Assembly (NCBI RefSeq): GCF_900110275.1
Contig: NZ_FODC01000003.1
Span: forward strand, 310,001-374,000
Direction: 5' to 3'
Source: Duganella sp. CF517
GTDB lineage: Bacteria > Pseudomonadota > Gammaproteobacteria > Burkholderiales > Burkholderiaceae_D
Length of the DNA stretch: 64,000 nucleotides
Shown here: positions 20,260 to 29,292 of the stretch, one piece after another
Layout: every line of letters starts with the position of its first letter
How positions within the stretch are numbered: position 1 is the stretch's first letter
Position numbers and translations under genes: made by a program
Notes under the pieces: generated by a model
Seen by the model: only the letters and a program-made list of their open reading frames with translations
Database searches by the model: none
What the model was told of the DNA's origin: nothing

Positions 20260-20445
20260 GGTGTCCTCCCGCTTGTCGGCGGGAGGGTGAAACGGGAAGC
20301 CGGTGACGCGTGCGATTTTCATCGCGCGCCAGTCCGGCGCAGCCCCCGCTGCTGTAAGCCTGACGACGTCGATCGTACGCCACTGTGCACCGCACGGGAA
20401 GGCAGGATCGGGGAAGGATGACGGCGAGCCAGAAGACCGGCCAGT
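20260..20445 (+). promoter_or_regulatory. Cobalamin (B12) riboswitch
   Basis: The stretch carries the ordered conserved blocks of the cobalamin riboswitch: GGGAAGCCGGTG near 20294, GCAGCCCCCGCTGCTGTAA near 20339-20357 (the B12 box), CCACTGTG near 20380, GGGAAGGC near 20397, and ACGGCGAGCCAGAAGACCGGCC ending at 20442. It lies about 205 bases upstream of a TonB-dependent receptor. A hairpin just after it (GTAAAACC at 20459-20466 pairing with GGTTTTAC at 20475-20482) may belong to the expression platform. It has no clear U tract, so whether control is at transcription or translation is not evident. Confidence 0.93.
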
Positions 20446-20649
20446 CACGATGCGTTACGTAAAACCCGGGGTGTGGTTTTACTTGATATTGGTTTTCTTC
20501 CCGTTGTCGCCACAGCATTCGCGCGCCGCCGCGCGTGTGTCCGTTCACGCCGTTTTTGCGGCCGCGCCCGGCGCACGCGTAGATGGGCGCGTGCGCCGTC
20601 GCGGCTTGACCGTCCGGAGTTTCCGGCACTCGACCACGTAGACATACAC

Positions 20650-22758
20650 ATGACTCCTTCCCGCCTCGCCCAGTTCCCTACCACCCGCCCGATCGCGGCC
20701 GCCATCGCGCTGCTGTGCGCCACCGGCGCCGCCGCGCAGCAAACCCAGGTCCTGCAGACCGTCACCGTGACCGCGGAGGCTGAGCGCAACGGCGGGGGCT
20801 TGGGGCTGGCCCGCCAAAGCGGCGCCGCCAGCCGGCTGAACCTGCGCGCCGACGAAGTGCCGGCCAGCGTGGAGTCGCTCGGCGCCGAGGCGATGTGGGC
20901 GCGCGGCGACCTGCAGGTCAAGGAGGCGGTCACCCGCACCACCGGCCTGACCGACATCAGCTCGCCCGGCAACGGCATCGCGTATTCGGCGCGCGGCTTC
21001 AGCGGCAACAACGCCGTCGCCATGCTGGAAGGCGGGCAGCGGCTGCTGGTGGGCTCGGGGACGGCGACCATGCCATCCGACCCGTGGGGCTACGAGGTCA
21101 TCGAAGTGCTGCGCGGGCCAGGTTCGGTGGTCTACGGCAGCGGCACCACCGGCGCCACCATCAACGCGGTGCGCAAGGCGCCAAGCCGCGCCGCCGCGTT
21201 CGAGGCGATGGCCGGCGTCGGCGGCGGCCGGGCGCTGCGCGCCGGCGTCGGCGGCAGCGGCGCGCTGGGGGAACGCGGCGCGTTCCGTGTCGACGCCTAC
21301 GCCGACCATAGCGACGGCTTCATCGACCGCGGCCAGGCGCGCCACGCCAAACTGCTGACGGCGATCACGTACGCGCTCACGCCGGACCTCGACCTCGACG
21401 TGCAGCTGGACCACGTGCGGCAGAAACCGCAGCGCTACTTCGGCACGCCGCTGGTCGACGGCGGCCTGTCGCGCGCGCTGCGCGACCAGAACTACAACGT
21501 CGGCGACGCCGATATCGATTTCGTCGACGACAAGGCCGTGGCGCGCTTGACCTGGCGCGCCACGCCGGCGCTCACCATCAGCAACGAGCTGGCCTACATG
21601 AAGGCCCGGCGCAACTGGCGCAATGCCGAATACTATGTCTACGATGCGCTGGCCGGCAGGGTCGACCGCAGCGACTACATCGCCATCAAGCATGACCAGG
21701 AACAGACCGGCAACCGCCTCGAGGCGCGCTGGAACGCCGGCGCCAACCGCGTCGTGGCCGGATGGGAGGCGGCCGCGATCAACTTCACCCACACCAATAA
21801 CGCGCCGTACGGGGGCGCCTCCAGCGTCGCGCCGACCGGCTTCGACCCGGGCCGCTTCGACAGTCCCGACGCGCTGCGTCCCAACTTCGCCACCGACACC
21901 ACCACCAACGCCTTGTATCTGGAGGACGCGTACAGCATCAACGAGCGCCTGCTGGTGCTGGGCGGCGTGCGCCACGACCGCTACCGGGTCGCGCTGACCA
22001 GCCTGCGGGGCGGCGCCGATTTCACCACGACGCTGCAATCGACCGCCGCGCGTCTGGGCCTGACCTGGAAGCTGGCGCCGGACACCTCGCTGTATGGACA
22101 GCTCAGCACCGGCAGCGATCCGTTGACCAGCCTGTTGTCGATGAACCTCGCCAACAGCCGCTACAAGCTGACGCGCTCGCGCCAGGTCGAAGGCGGCATC
22201 AAGCAGTCGCTGGCCGGGGGCAAGGCCGAATGGACGGCCGCGCTGTACCGGATACGCAAGGACGACATCGTCACGCGCGACCCGTCCAACCCGGCGTTGT
22301 CGGTGCAGGGCGGCGCGCAATCGTCGCGCGGCGCCGAGCTGACCGCCAGCGCGGCGCTGGCCCGCGCGTGGCGTCTGGACGCCAACCTGGCCTACACCGA
22401 CGCCAGCTATGACACCCTGGTCGAAGCCGGAGGCATCTCGCGCGCCGGCAAGCGCCCGACCGACGTGCCGAAGATGTCGGCCAACCTGTGGCTGGGCTAC
22501 CGCGCCGACGCCTGGCGCGCGGGAGCCGGCTTGCGCCACGTCGGCAAGCGCTTCATCGATAACGGCAACATGCAGGCGGTGCCGGGTTACACCACGCTCG
22601 ACGCCACGGTGGGCTGGAGCGTCAACCGCAACCTGCTGGTGCAGCTGAACCTGCGCAACCTGACCGACAAGCTGTACGCCAGCACGTCCTACAGCGACAG
22701 CCAGTATCTGCTGGGCGACCGCCGCCACGCCGAGCTGACGGCGCAGTGGCGCTATTGA
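20650..22758 (+). CDS. TonB-dependent receptor under a B12 riboswitch
   Basis: A 702-residue outer-membrane receptor with a signal peptide (ending ATGAAAQQ). The plug starts after the TVTVTAEA TonB-box-like region and includes YEVIEVLRGPGSVVYGSG. The barrel ends with the aromatic terminus AQWRY. The plug (DEVPASVESLG, LLVGSGTATM) and length resemble the siderophore-receptor subfamily more than BtuB. The riboswitch implies uptake of cobalamin, a corrinoid or a precursor, repressed by B12. The ATG at 20650 begins right at the signal peptide; the longer upstream frame runs through the leader. The gene overlaps the convergent DUF971 gene by seven bases. Confidence 0.9.
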   Translation: MTPSRLAQFPTTRPIAAAIALLCATGAAAQQTQVLQTVTVTAEAERNGGGLGLARQSGAASRLNLRADEVPASVESLGAEAMWARGDLQVKEAVTRTTGLTDISSPGNGIAYSARGFSGNNAVAMLEGGQRLLVGSGTATMPSDPWGYEVIEVLRGPGSVVYGSGTTGATINAVRKAPSRAAAFEAMAGVGGGRALRAGVGGSGALGERGAFRVDAYADHSDGFIDRGQARHAKLLTAITYALTPDLDLDVQLDHVRQKPQRYFGTPLVDGGLSRALRDQNYNVGDADIDFVDDKAVARLTWRATPALTISNELAYMKARRNWRNAEYYVYDALAGRVDRSDYIAIKHDQEQTGNRLEARWNAGANRVVAGWEAAAINFTHTNNAPYGGASSVAPTGFDPGRFDSPDALRPNFATDTTTNALYLEDAYSINERLLVLGGVRHDRYRVALTSLRGGADFTTTLQSTAARLGLTWKLAPDTSLYGQLSTGSDPLTSLLSMNLANSRYKLTRSRQVEGGIKQSLAGGKAEWTAALYRIRKDDIVTRDPSNPALSVQGGAQSSRGAELTASAALARAWRLDANLAYTDASYDTLVEAGGISRAGKRPTDVPKMSANLWLGYRADAWRAGAGLRHVGKRFIDNGNMQAVPGYTTLDATVGWSVNRNLLVQLNLRNLTDKLYASTSYSDSQYLLGDRRHAELTAQWRY

Positions 22759-23048
22759 GCGTCGGCGGGCAGCGCGCGCAGATAGGGCCACGGATAGATT
22801 CCGCGTTCGTGACGGTCGCCGAAGACCAGTTGCAGGCCATAATTGCCTATCACCCGCAGGTTATCGACGCGCGACGTTTCCTGTGACCGTAGCGGTTTCG
22901 CGCCGAGCAGCCGTTGCGACTGGCATTGCGTGCATTTGCAGTGCGCCCGCAATTGCGCATGCGGCCATTGCTGCCGGACGCCGTCCTGCCAGACGATGGT
23001 CAGCAGCCGTCCAGCACGGTCGTTGCTGATTTCGGCGGGGTAGTCCAT
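22752..23048 (-). CDS. DUF971 protein
   Basis: A 98-residue DUF971 (gamma-butyrobetaine hydroxylase N-terminal-like) protein. It shows the family pattern TIVWQDGVRQQWPHAQLRA, a CKCTQCQSQ cysteine cluster of the metal-binding type, then NYGLQLVFGDRHERGIYPW. DUF971 domains are implicated in Fe-S or metal handling. It starts in a TGATG overlap with the HEAT-repeat gene, so it is the last cistron of the sulfonate-type operon. Confidence 0.85.
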   Translation of the reverse strand: MDYPAEISNDRAGRLLTIVWQDGVRQQWPHAQLRAHCKCTQCQSQRLLGAKPLRSQETSRVDNLRVIGNYGLQLVFGDRHERGIYPWPYLRALPADAQ

Positions 23049-24046
23049 CAGCGGCTCCGCGTGGCGGCGTGGATCTGTTCCAGCGCCAGGCGCGCGGCCT
23101 TGCGCACCTCGGGGTCCGGGTCGGCGGCGACCGGCTCCAATGCCGGCAGCGCGGCGGCGTCGCCAAGCTCGCCCAGTGCCAGCGCGGCCTCCTTGCGCAG
23201 GTTGCTGATCGCGTGCGTCAGCACCGGCAGCAGCGCGGGCAGGGCGCCGCCGTATTTCAGGCGCCCTAAGCTGCGCGCGGCGCGCAGGCGGATCTGCCAG
23301 TAGCTGTCGTCGAGCGCGGCCATCAGTGCCGTCCCGACGGCCGACAGATCGGCGGCGTCGGCGCCGTTTTGGACCAGGGCCAGTTTGCCCAGGGTCGTGG
23401 CCGCCTCCTCGCGCACTTGCCATACCGGATCGCGCAGCGCTTCCAGCAAGGCCTTGGCGGCGCTTGCTCCGGCGCCGTAGCCGGCGGCGCCCACCGCCGC
23501 GCGCCGCACTTCGGCGTCCGGGTCGTTGCTGACCAGCGCCGTGAGGGCGGGCAGCGCGTCGGGTTGTTTCAGGTAGCCGAGGACGGCGACGGCTTCGCGG
23601 CGCACGCCGGCGTCGCTGTCGGACAGCGCGGCCAGCGCCGGCGCGTAGCTGTGCGGCGAGCGCAGTTCGCGCACGGCGCGCAGCACGGCGGTTTTCACGA
23701 ATGCATCGGTGTGCGCGAGGTGCGCTAGCAGTACCTGGGCGCTTTCCGGTTGCTTTACTTCGCTCAGGCTTTGGGAGGCGGCCTGGCGCACGCTCTGGTC
23801 CGGGTCGCCGAGGAGGCGGGCGAGGCCGGCGACGCCGTCCGGGGTTTCGAAGCCTTCGAGCGCGCGTGCGGCCTCGGCGCGCACGGTGGCGTCGGCGTCG
23901 CGCAGCGTGTCGATGAACAGGTCGATATGTTCGTCGCCGGCCCAGTCGGACAGGTCGAGCAGGGCGATGCGGCGCACGGTGGCGTCGGGGTTGGTCAGGC
24001 GGTCGCGCAGTTCGCACAGTTCGGTGCCGTCGTTTACGGTGTTCAT
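23048..24046 (-). CDS. HEAT-repeat protein
   Basis: A 332-residue all-helical protein made of about ten 31-residue HEAT/PBS-lyase-type repeats (pattern D-x-x-VRxxAAxALG), with no signal peptide or membrane segment. Such proteins are scaffolds, sometimes for Fe-S or bilin enzymes. It lies between the ABC ATPase gene (9-base gap, AAGGA site) and the DUF971 gene (TGATG overlap). That suggests an accessory or assembly role for the oxidoreductase of this cluster; the role itself is inferred from position only. Confidence 0.85.
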   Translation of the reverse strand: MNTVNDGTELCELRDRLTNPDATVRRIALLDLSDWAGDEHIDLFIDTLRDADATVRAEAARALEGFETPDGVAGLARLLGDPDQSVRQAASQSLSEVKQPESAQVLLAHLAHTDAFVKTAVLRAVRELRSPHSYAPALAALSDSDAGVRREAVAVLGYLKQPDALPALTALVSNDPDAEVRRAAVGAAGYGAGASAAKALLEALRDPVWQVREEAATTLGKLALVQNGADAADLSAVGTALMAALDDSYWQIRLRAARSLGRLKYGGALPALLPVLTHAISNLRKEAALALGELGDAAALPALEPVAADPDPEVRKAARLALEQIHAATRSR

Positions 24047-24055
24047 GATGTCCTT

Positions 24056-24889
24056 TCAGATGGCGAATTGCAGTTGGCGTGGCGCGGGCGCGCCCAATGG
24101 GCTGAGTCGTTCCAGCGGCAGCTCGGCGTTGGCCGGATGTAGCAGCTGCAGGCAGCGCCGCTTCAGCGCCGTAAACTCCGGCGACGTCACCAGCGACGCG
24201 TCGCGAGGACGGGCGAAGGGCACGGCGATCTGCTCGATGATGCGCCCCGGACGCGGACCCATCACCAGCACCCGGTCGGCCAGGAACAGCGCCTCGTCGA
24301 TGTCGTGCGTGATGAAGACGATGGTGGTGCGGATGCGCGCCCACAAATCCAGCAGCAATTGCTGCATCATCAGGCGCGTCTGCGCATCGAGCGCGCCGAA
24401 CGGTTCGTCCATCAGCATCACGCGCGGGTGGTTGATGAGCACGCGGGCGATCTCGACCCGCTGCTTCATGCCGCCGGACAGCTGCGCCGGATAGTGCCCG
24501 GCGAACGCCTCCAGCCCCACCATGGCCAGCAACTCCAGCGCGCGGCGGCGGCGCTCGGCGCGCGGCACGCCTTGCATCTTCAATCCGAAGGCGACGTTGT
24601 CGACCACTTTGCGCCACGGGAACAACGTGTGGTGCTGGAACACCAGCCCGCGTTCGGCGTGCGGACCGTCGATGGCGCGGCCGTCGACGGAGATCGCGCC
24701 ACGGCTCGGCCTCAGGTGGCCGGCCAGCGCGCCCAGCAAGGTCGACTTGCCGCAGCCGGACGGGCCGAGCAGGCAGACGAACTCGCCCGGGGCCACCGTC
24801 AGGCTGACGTCCTGCACCGCCTCGAACGCCTGCGCGCCGTGTCCGACCCGCAGATGCAGCTTGTCGATCTCAATTTGGCCGACGCTCAT
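24056..24889 (-). CDS. ABC transporter ATPase, nitrate/sulfonate/taurine type
   Basis: A 277-residue ATP-binding subunit of the SsuB/TauB class. Walker A GPSGCGKST is at residues 42-50, the signature LSGGMKQRVEIAR follows, Walker B is VMLMDEP, and the switch histidine is in FITHDIDEA. Its start overlaps the permease stop by four bases (ATGA). It energises import of the substrate bound by the protein encoded at 25787-27199. Confidence 0.93.
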   Translation of the reverse strand: MSVGQIEIDKLHLRVGHGAQAFEAVQDVSLTVAPGEFVCLLGPSGCGKSTLLGALAGHLRPSRGAISVDGRAIDGPHAERGLVFQHHTLFPWRKVVDNVAFGLKMQGVPRAERRRRALELLAMVGLEAFAGHYPAQLSGGMKQRVEIARVLINHPRVMLMDEPFGALDAQTRLMMQQLLLDLWARIRTTIVFITHDIDEALFLADRVLVMGPRPGRIIEQIAVPFARPRDASLVTSPEFTALKRRCLQLLHPANAELPLERLSPLGAPAPRQLQFAI

Positions 24890-25776
24890 GGCTTGCCCTC
24901 CGGTTGGTGCCAGGGCATCAAGACCTGGCCGATGGTTTTGACCAGCGCGCTGCTACCCATGCCCAGCAGGCCGATGACCAGCATGCCGACGACGATGTCG
25001 GCGTAGTTCTGGATCGTGTACGACGCCCAGGTGTAGTAGCCGATGCCGAACTGGCCGGAGATCATCTCCGCCGTGACCAGGCAAAACCACGCCGTGCCCA
25101 TGCCGATCGACAGTCCGGTGACGATGCTCGGCGCGGCGCCCGGCAGCACCACTTCGGTGAAGATGGCGCGCCGTCCGCCGCCCAGGCTGCGGGCCGAGGC
25201 GACCAGGCGCGGATCGATGTTTTCGACGCCGTGGACGGTGTTGAGCAGGATCGGAAACAGCGCGCCGGTGAAGGTGATGAACACCATCGACAACTCCGAC
25301 GACGGGAACATCAGGATCGCCAGCGGTATCCACGCCACCGCCGGAATCGGCCGCAGCATTTCCAGCGGCGGCATCAGCCAGTTCTCCAGCCGGCGCGAGC
25401 GGCCGATGACCAGCCCGAGCACGATGCCGACCAGCGCGGCGACCAGAAAGCCGCTGAACACCCGCGCCAGGCTGGCCTTCAGATGGCCCAGCAGTTGCGG
25501 CGATTGCAGCAAGGCCCAACCGGCCTGGGCGACCTCGGTCGGCGGCGGCACGTTTTGAAACGTCACCAGGCCCAGGTTCAGGTGGCTGGCCGAGGCCCAT
25601 TGCCAGGCCAGCAGGCAGACCAACAACGAGACGGCGCCGGCGCCCCAGCGGGCGGCGCCGTTCCCCAGCCCCGCGCCGGGGCCGTCCGCCGGGCTGGCGC
25701 CCAGGCTCACGACGGCGGCCGTGCCAGCGGCCGCCGCGATGCGATTGCCGCCGAGCGCTTGCTGTGTGCTGTCCAT
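24886..25776 (-). CDS. ABC transporter permease, SsuC/TauC type
   Basis: A 296-residue inner-membrane permease with about six segments and the conserved cytoplasmic loop ARSLGGGRRAIFTEVVLPGAAP that contacts the ATPase. The about 90-residue N-terminal lead-in is Ala/Gly-rich. It lies ten bases after the substrate-binding-protein gene and overlaps the ATPase gene. Family members import sulfonates, nitrate or taurine-like anions. Confidence 0.92.
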   Translation of the reverse strand: MDSTQQALGGNRIAAAAGTAAVVSLGASPADGPGAGLGNGAARWGAGAVSLLVCLLAWQWASASHLNLGLVTFQNVPPPTEVAQAGWALLQSPQLLGHLKASLARVFSGFLVAALVGIVLGLVIGRSRRLENWLMPPLEMLRPIPAVAWIPLAILMFPSSELSMVFITFTGALFPILLNTVHGVENIDPRLVASARSLGGGRRAIFTEVVLPGAAPSIVTGLSIGMGTAWFCLVTAEMISGQFGIGYYTWASYTIQNYADIVVGMLVIGLLGMGSSALVKTIGQVLMPWHQPEGKP

Positions 25777-25786
25777 CGGCGCGCTC

Positions 25787-27199
25787 CTATTTTGCCGCGA
25801 GCGCGGGCGTGCCGCCGCGCACGGCGGCGAAGTCGACGACGGAACCGCCGTTGCGGGCGGCCCAGGCGTCGGCTGACGCGCGCGTCAGGAAGGCGCTGGT
25901 GTCGCCTTTGGCGGTGACGAACCAGGCGTCGCGGGCAAACAGCTTGAGGCCGCTGTCGCGGTCGTGGGCGTAGACCACGCGCACTTTCTTGCCGTCCTTT
26001 TCAAGCTGGCGCAGCGCGGCGAAGGCGCTGTCGGCGCTGGCGTAGTGGCGCACCAGCGGTTCGCCCTCGACCCAGATTTGCGTCAAGCGCGAGAAGTCGG
26101 TGACCGGCTTGCCGGTGGCCGCGTCCTTGGCCACCAGCGGCAGGCGGTTGTAGTTTTTCAGCCGCGCGTCGTAGTCCAGGCCGGCCTGCTTGAAGGCGGC
26201 GCGGATGTAGCGGTCGTCGATGAAGGTGTTGACGTCGAGGTCGTTGTCGGTGCGCTTCATCAGCCGCAGCGTGTCGATCGAGGTCTTGACGGCCTGGCGG
26301 TACTCCGGCTTCCAGCTGAAGTCGCGCGTCTGCAAGCCCAGCGGGCCGTGGAACAGATAGTCGACCTCGGCCTCGATGCCGGTCACCTTGGCGATCAGCT
26401 CGCTGTATTTCTCCGGCTCGGCCGCGATCAGGCGGTCGGCTTCGATGGCGGCGCGCAGGAAGGCGGTGACGATCTCCGGATACCTGGCCGCGTAGGAAGC
26501 ATCGACCAGGCTGCCGTGCAGGGTGGGGGACTTGGCCTGCGAACCGTCGAAGATCTTGCGCGCGTAGCCGCGGTGCGGGAACAGTTCGGCGAACGGCACG
26601 AAGTCGGCGTGGGCGTCGATCTTGTTGCTTTGCAGCGCAGAGCCGGCCACTTCCGGCGCCTGCGTGACAACGGTGACGTCCTTGTCCAGTTCCCAGCCCT
26701 GCGCCTTGATGGCGCGCAGCAGCATGCCGTGCGCGGTCGACGCGAACGGCACCGAGATGGTCTTGCCCTTGAGGTCGGCAAGCGACTGCACCGTCGACGC
26801 CTTCGGCACGACGATGCCGTTGCCGCTGCCTTGCACGCTGCCCGACAGCACGGTGATGAACAGGCTTTTCTTGCCGGCCTTTTCGAACGCGGCGCCGTTG
26901 AAGGAGCCGGGGAAGTCGGCCATCGAGCCGATGTCGAGCTTGCCGGCGACCATCTCGTTGGTCAACGGCGCGCCGGACGTGAAGTTCTTCCAGACGATTT
27001 CGTATTGCGCATCCTTGTACTTGCCGTCGCGCGGCAGGTATTTTTCGAGCAGCTTCAGTTCGCGGATCAGCAGGCCGCCGGTGGCGCAGTTGATCGTCGT
27101 GTCCTGGGTGCCGATGGCGATGCGGATGGTTTCTGCGTGGGCGGCGCCGCTGCCGATGGCGGCCAGCAGCAGGGCGGGTAGAAGGCGATGCAAACTCAT
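25787..27199 (-). CDS. ABC substrate-binding protein with extra C-terminal domain
   Basis: A 470-residue periplasmic protein. The ATG at 27199 follows GGAGAA and opens a clean signal peptide (ending SGAAHAETI). Residues about 25-340 are an NMT1/SsuA-like binding protein (TIRIAIGTQDTTINC, NGIVVPKASTVQSLADLKGK). At 470 residues it is well above the usual about 320. The extra tail (residues about 390-465), with DAWFVTAKGDTSAFLTRASA and NGGSVVDF, resembles the NosL-type pattern; that match is tentative. Neighbours suggest an organosulfur anion such as an arylsulfonate. Confidence 0.85.
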   Translation of the reverse strand: MSLHRLLPALLLAAIGSGAAHAETIRIAIGTQDTTINCATGGLLIRELKLLEKYLPRDGKYKDAQYEIVWKNFTSGAPLTNEMVAGKLDIGSMADFPGSFNGAAFEKAGKKSLFITVLSGSVQGSGNGIVVPKASTVQSLADLKGKTISVPFASTAHGMLLRAIKAQGWELDKDVTVVTQAPEVAGSALQSNKIDAHADFVPFAELFPHRGYARKIFDGSQAKSPTLHGSLVDASYAARYPEIVTAFLRAAIEADRLIAAEPEKYSELIAKVTGIEAEVDYLFHGPLGLQTRDFSWKPEYRQAVKTSIDTLRLMKRTDNDLDVNTFIDDRYIRAAFKQAGLDYDARLKNYNRLPLVAKDAATGKPVTDFSRLTQIWVEGEPLVRHYASADSAFAALRQLEKDGKKVRVVYAHDRDSGLKLFARDAWFVTAKGDTSAFLTRASADAWAARNGGSVVDFAAVRGGTPALAAK

Positions 27200-27216
27200 G
27201 TCATTCTCCAGAAGGG

Positions 27217-27450
27217 TCAGCGCAACAAGTAGGGAATATCGACCGTGACGGCGCCGGTCGGGCAATCTTTTTCGCAGGGCATGCAGTACCAGCATTCGTC
27301 GAATTTCATAAAGGCCTTGCCTTTGGTGAAGTCGATGGCCAGCACGTCGAGCGGGCAGACATCGACGCACACGGTGCAGCCCTTGTCGGCGATGCACAGC
27401 TCTTCGTTGACGCGGACCGGCACGCTGCTTGGGTTGAGTGCGATGGGCAT
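27217..27450 (-). CDS. 2[4Fe-4S] ferredoxin, AsfB-like
   Basis: A 77-residue ferredoxin with eight cysteines: C19-x5-C-x2-C-x3-CP, then C53-x2-C-x2-C-x3-CP, for two [4Fe-4S] clusters. The first spacing is stretched, as in adenylylsulfate-reductase-beta-like ferredoxins. The ATG at 27450 follows GGAGAA. It lies 12 bases after the flavoprotein gene, so it is the likely electron carrier for that enzyme. The pairing matches AsfA/AsfB from Pseudomonas arylsulfonate desulfonation, recalled from the literature. Confidence 0.88.
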   Translation of the reverse strand: MPIALNPSSVPVRVNEELCIADKGCTVCVDVCPLDVLAIDFTKGKAFMKFDECWYCMPCEKDCPTGAVTVDIPYLLR

Positions 27451-27461
27451 GGTGTTCTCCT

Positions 27462-29246
27462 TTAAACGGCAAGCGCGGCAAGCGCTTCGGCGTGCGGCGC
27501 GGTATCTGCTGTGCCGGCTTCCTTGCCGGACGTCTCCCTGGCGATGCGCAACCGCTGGTAAGCCTGCTTCTCCTGTTCGTCGAGGGCGACGATGTACGGC
27601 TCCAGCGGACGCTTGAAGCAAGTCATTTCGCCGCCGACCTTCTTGACCTGCACGTGGCACAGCCAGTCGGCGTCGTTGCGTTCGGGATGGTCGACCCGGT
27701 TGTGGTACAAGCCCCAGCGGCTCTCGGTGCGGAACAGCGAGGCGCGCGCCGCCATCTCGGCGCAATCGCGGATCGCGTGCACCTCCAACGCGCGCATCAG
27801 CTCGTGCGGGCCGGCGGCCGACAGGCGCTCCAGGTCGGCGCGGATGGCCTCGAAGCGGGTCAGGCCGATCTCCATCTTGCGCGTGACCTTGGGCGGCTGC
27901 AGGTAGTCGTTGACCATGCGGCGCAGCTTGTATTCGACCTGGGCCGGCGGCAAGCCGTCGACCCGGCTGAGCGGCGCCCAGACGCGCTCCCGTTCGGCCT
28001 CGACCTGGGCGTCGTCGAGCGGCGCCAGTTCGGTGTCGGCGCAGCGGCGCGCCGCGCTCTCGCCGGCCAGCTTGCCGTAGACAAAGGCGCCCAGCATGTA
28101 GTTGTGCGGCACGCAGGCCAGGTCGCCGGCCGCGTACAGCCCGGCCACCGTGGTCTCGGCATGCTCGTCGACCCACACGCCGGAGGCCGAATGGCCGCTG
28201 CACAGGCCGATCTCCGAGATGTGCATCTCCACCATCTGCGCGCGATAATCGGTGCCGCGGCCCTCGTGGAACCTGCCACGGCTGGGCCGCTCGTTGGTGT
28301 GCAAAATCGTTTCGATGGTGCTGATGGTTTCCTCGGCCAGATGGTCCAGCTTGAGGAACACCGGGCCGTTCCCGCCTTGCAGTTCGTTGTAGAACTCCTG
28401 CATCATCTGGCCGCTCCAGTAGTCGCATTCGATAAACCGCTCGCCCTTGTTATTGGTCGTGAAACCGCCGAACGGACCGGTCACGTACGCGCAGGCGGGG
28501 CCGTTGTAATCCTTGATGAGCGGATTGATCTGAAAGCACTCGATGCCCGACAATTCCGCCCCGGCGTGGTAGGCCATGCTGTAGCCGTCGCCGGCGTTGG
28601 TCGGGTTTTCATAGGTGCCGAACAGGTAGCCCGAGGCGGGCAGCCCCAGCCGCCCGGCGGCGCCGGTGGCCAGCACCACCGCCTTGGCGCGGATCACGTG
28701 GAAGTCGCCGGTGCGGCAGTCGAACGACATGGCGCCGGCGATGCTGCCGTCGGCCGCCGTCAGCAGGCGCGTTGCCACCAGGCGGTTGCTAATCTCCACG
28801 CGCTGGCGCTTGAGGCGGCGGTACAGCACCTTTTTGATGTCGTGCCCCTCGGGCATCGGCAACACATAGGTGCCCATGTGGTGCACCTTGCGCATCGCGT
28901 AGTCGCCGGTCTCGTCTTTTTCGAACTTGACGCCCCAGCGGTCCAGCTCCTCGATCATCGGATAGCTGTTTTCGGCGTAGGTCAGCACCGTGCGCTGGTT
29001 GACGATGCCGTCGTTGGCGGTGGTGATCTCCTTCACGTACTGCTCCGGGGTGGCGAAACCGGGGACCACAGCGTTGTTGAGCCCGTCCATGCCCATGGAG
29101 ATGGCGCCGCTGCGCTTGACGTGGGCCTTTTCCAGCAGCAGCACGCGCAGCTTGGGATTGGCTTCCTTGGCCTTGACGGCGGCCATCGGGCCGGCGGTGC
29201 CGCCGCCGATCACCAGCACGTCGACGGTTTCGATGATGGTTTGCAT
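27462..29246 (-). CDS. FAD oxidoreductase, fumarate reductase/APS-reductase-like (AsfA-like)
   Basis: A 594-residue flavoprotein of the fumarate reductase/succinate dehydrogenase family. The FAD-binding GGGTAG is at residues 14-19, GAISMGMDGLNN follows, and the second dinucleotide-contact region reads AVVLATGAAGR. The C-terminal helical domain has RTESRWGLYHNRVDHPERND, as in AprA-type proteins. The ATG at 29246 is used; a longer frame upstream lacks family sequence. With its ferredoxin, ABC importer and GntR gene, it resembles the asf desulfonation system. The reaction is not shown by the sequence. Confidence 0.85.
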   Translation of the reverse strand: MQTIIETVDVLVIGGGTAGPMAAVKAKEANPKLRVLLLEKAHVKRSGAISMGMDGLNNAVVPGFATPEQYVKEITTANDGIVNQRTVLTYAENSYPMIEELDRWGVKFEKDETGDYAMRKVHHMGTYVLPMPEGHDIKKVLYRRLKRQRVEISNRLVATRLLTAADGSIAGAMSFDCRTGDFHVIRAKAVVLATGAAGRLGLPASGYLFGTYENPTNAGDGYSMAYHAGAELSGIECFQINPLIKDYNGPACAYVTGPFGGFTTNNKGERFIECDYWSGQMMQEFYNELQGGNGPVFLKLDHLAEETISTIETILHTNERPSRGRFHEGRGTDYRAQMVEMHISEIGLCSGHSASGVWVDEHAETTVAGLYAAGDLACVPHNYMLGAFVYGKLAGESAARRCADTELAPLDDAQVEAERERVWAPLSRVDGLPPAQVEYKLRRMVNDYLQPPKVTRKMEIGLTRFEAIRADLERLSAAGPHELMRALEVHAIRDCAEMAARASLFRTESRWGLYHNRVDHPERNDADWLCHVQVKKVGGEMTCFKRPLEPYIVALDEQEKQAYQRLRIARETSGKEAGTADTAPHAEALAALAV

Positions 29247-29292
29247 GGTGTTTTGCTCCAGGTAGATGGGGACAAGGACGACGGCGGCGCGT

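Noticed and set aside
20545..22791. 748-codon minus-strand frame opposite the B12-regulated receptor
   Set aside because: Shadow frame without motifs; it also runs across the receptor's convergent neighbour.
22752..24617. 621-codon minus-strand frame across the HEAT and ABC genes
   Set aside because: Only its last 98 codons are a gene (DUF971). The rest is Arg/Ala-rich and overlaps well-supported genes in another frame.
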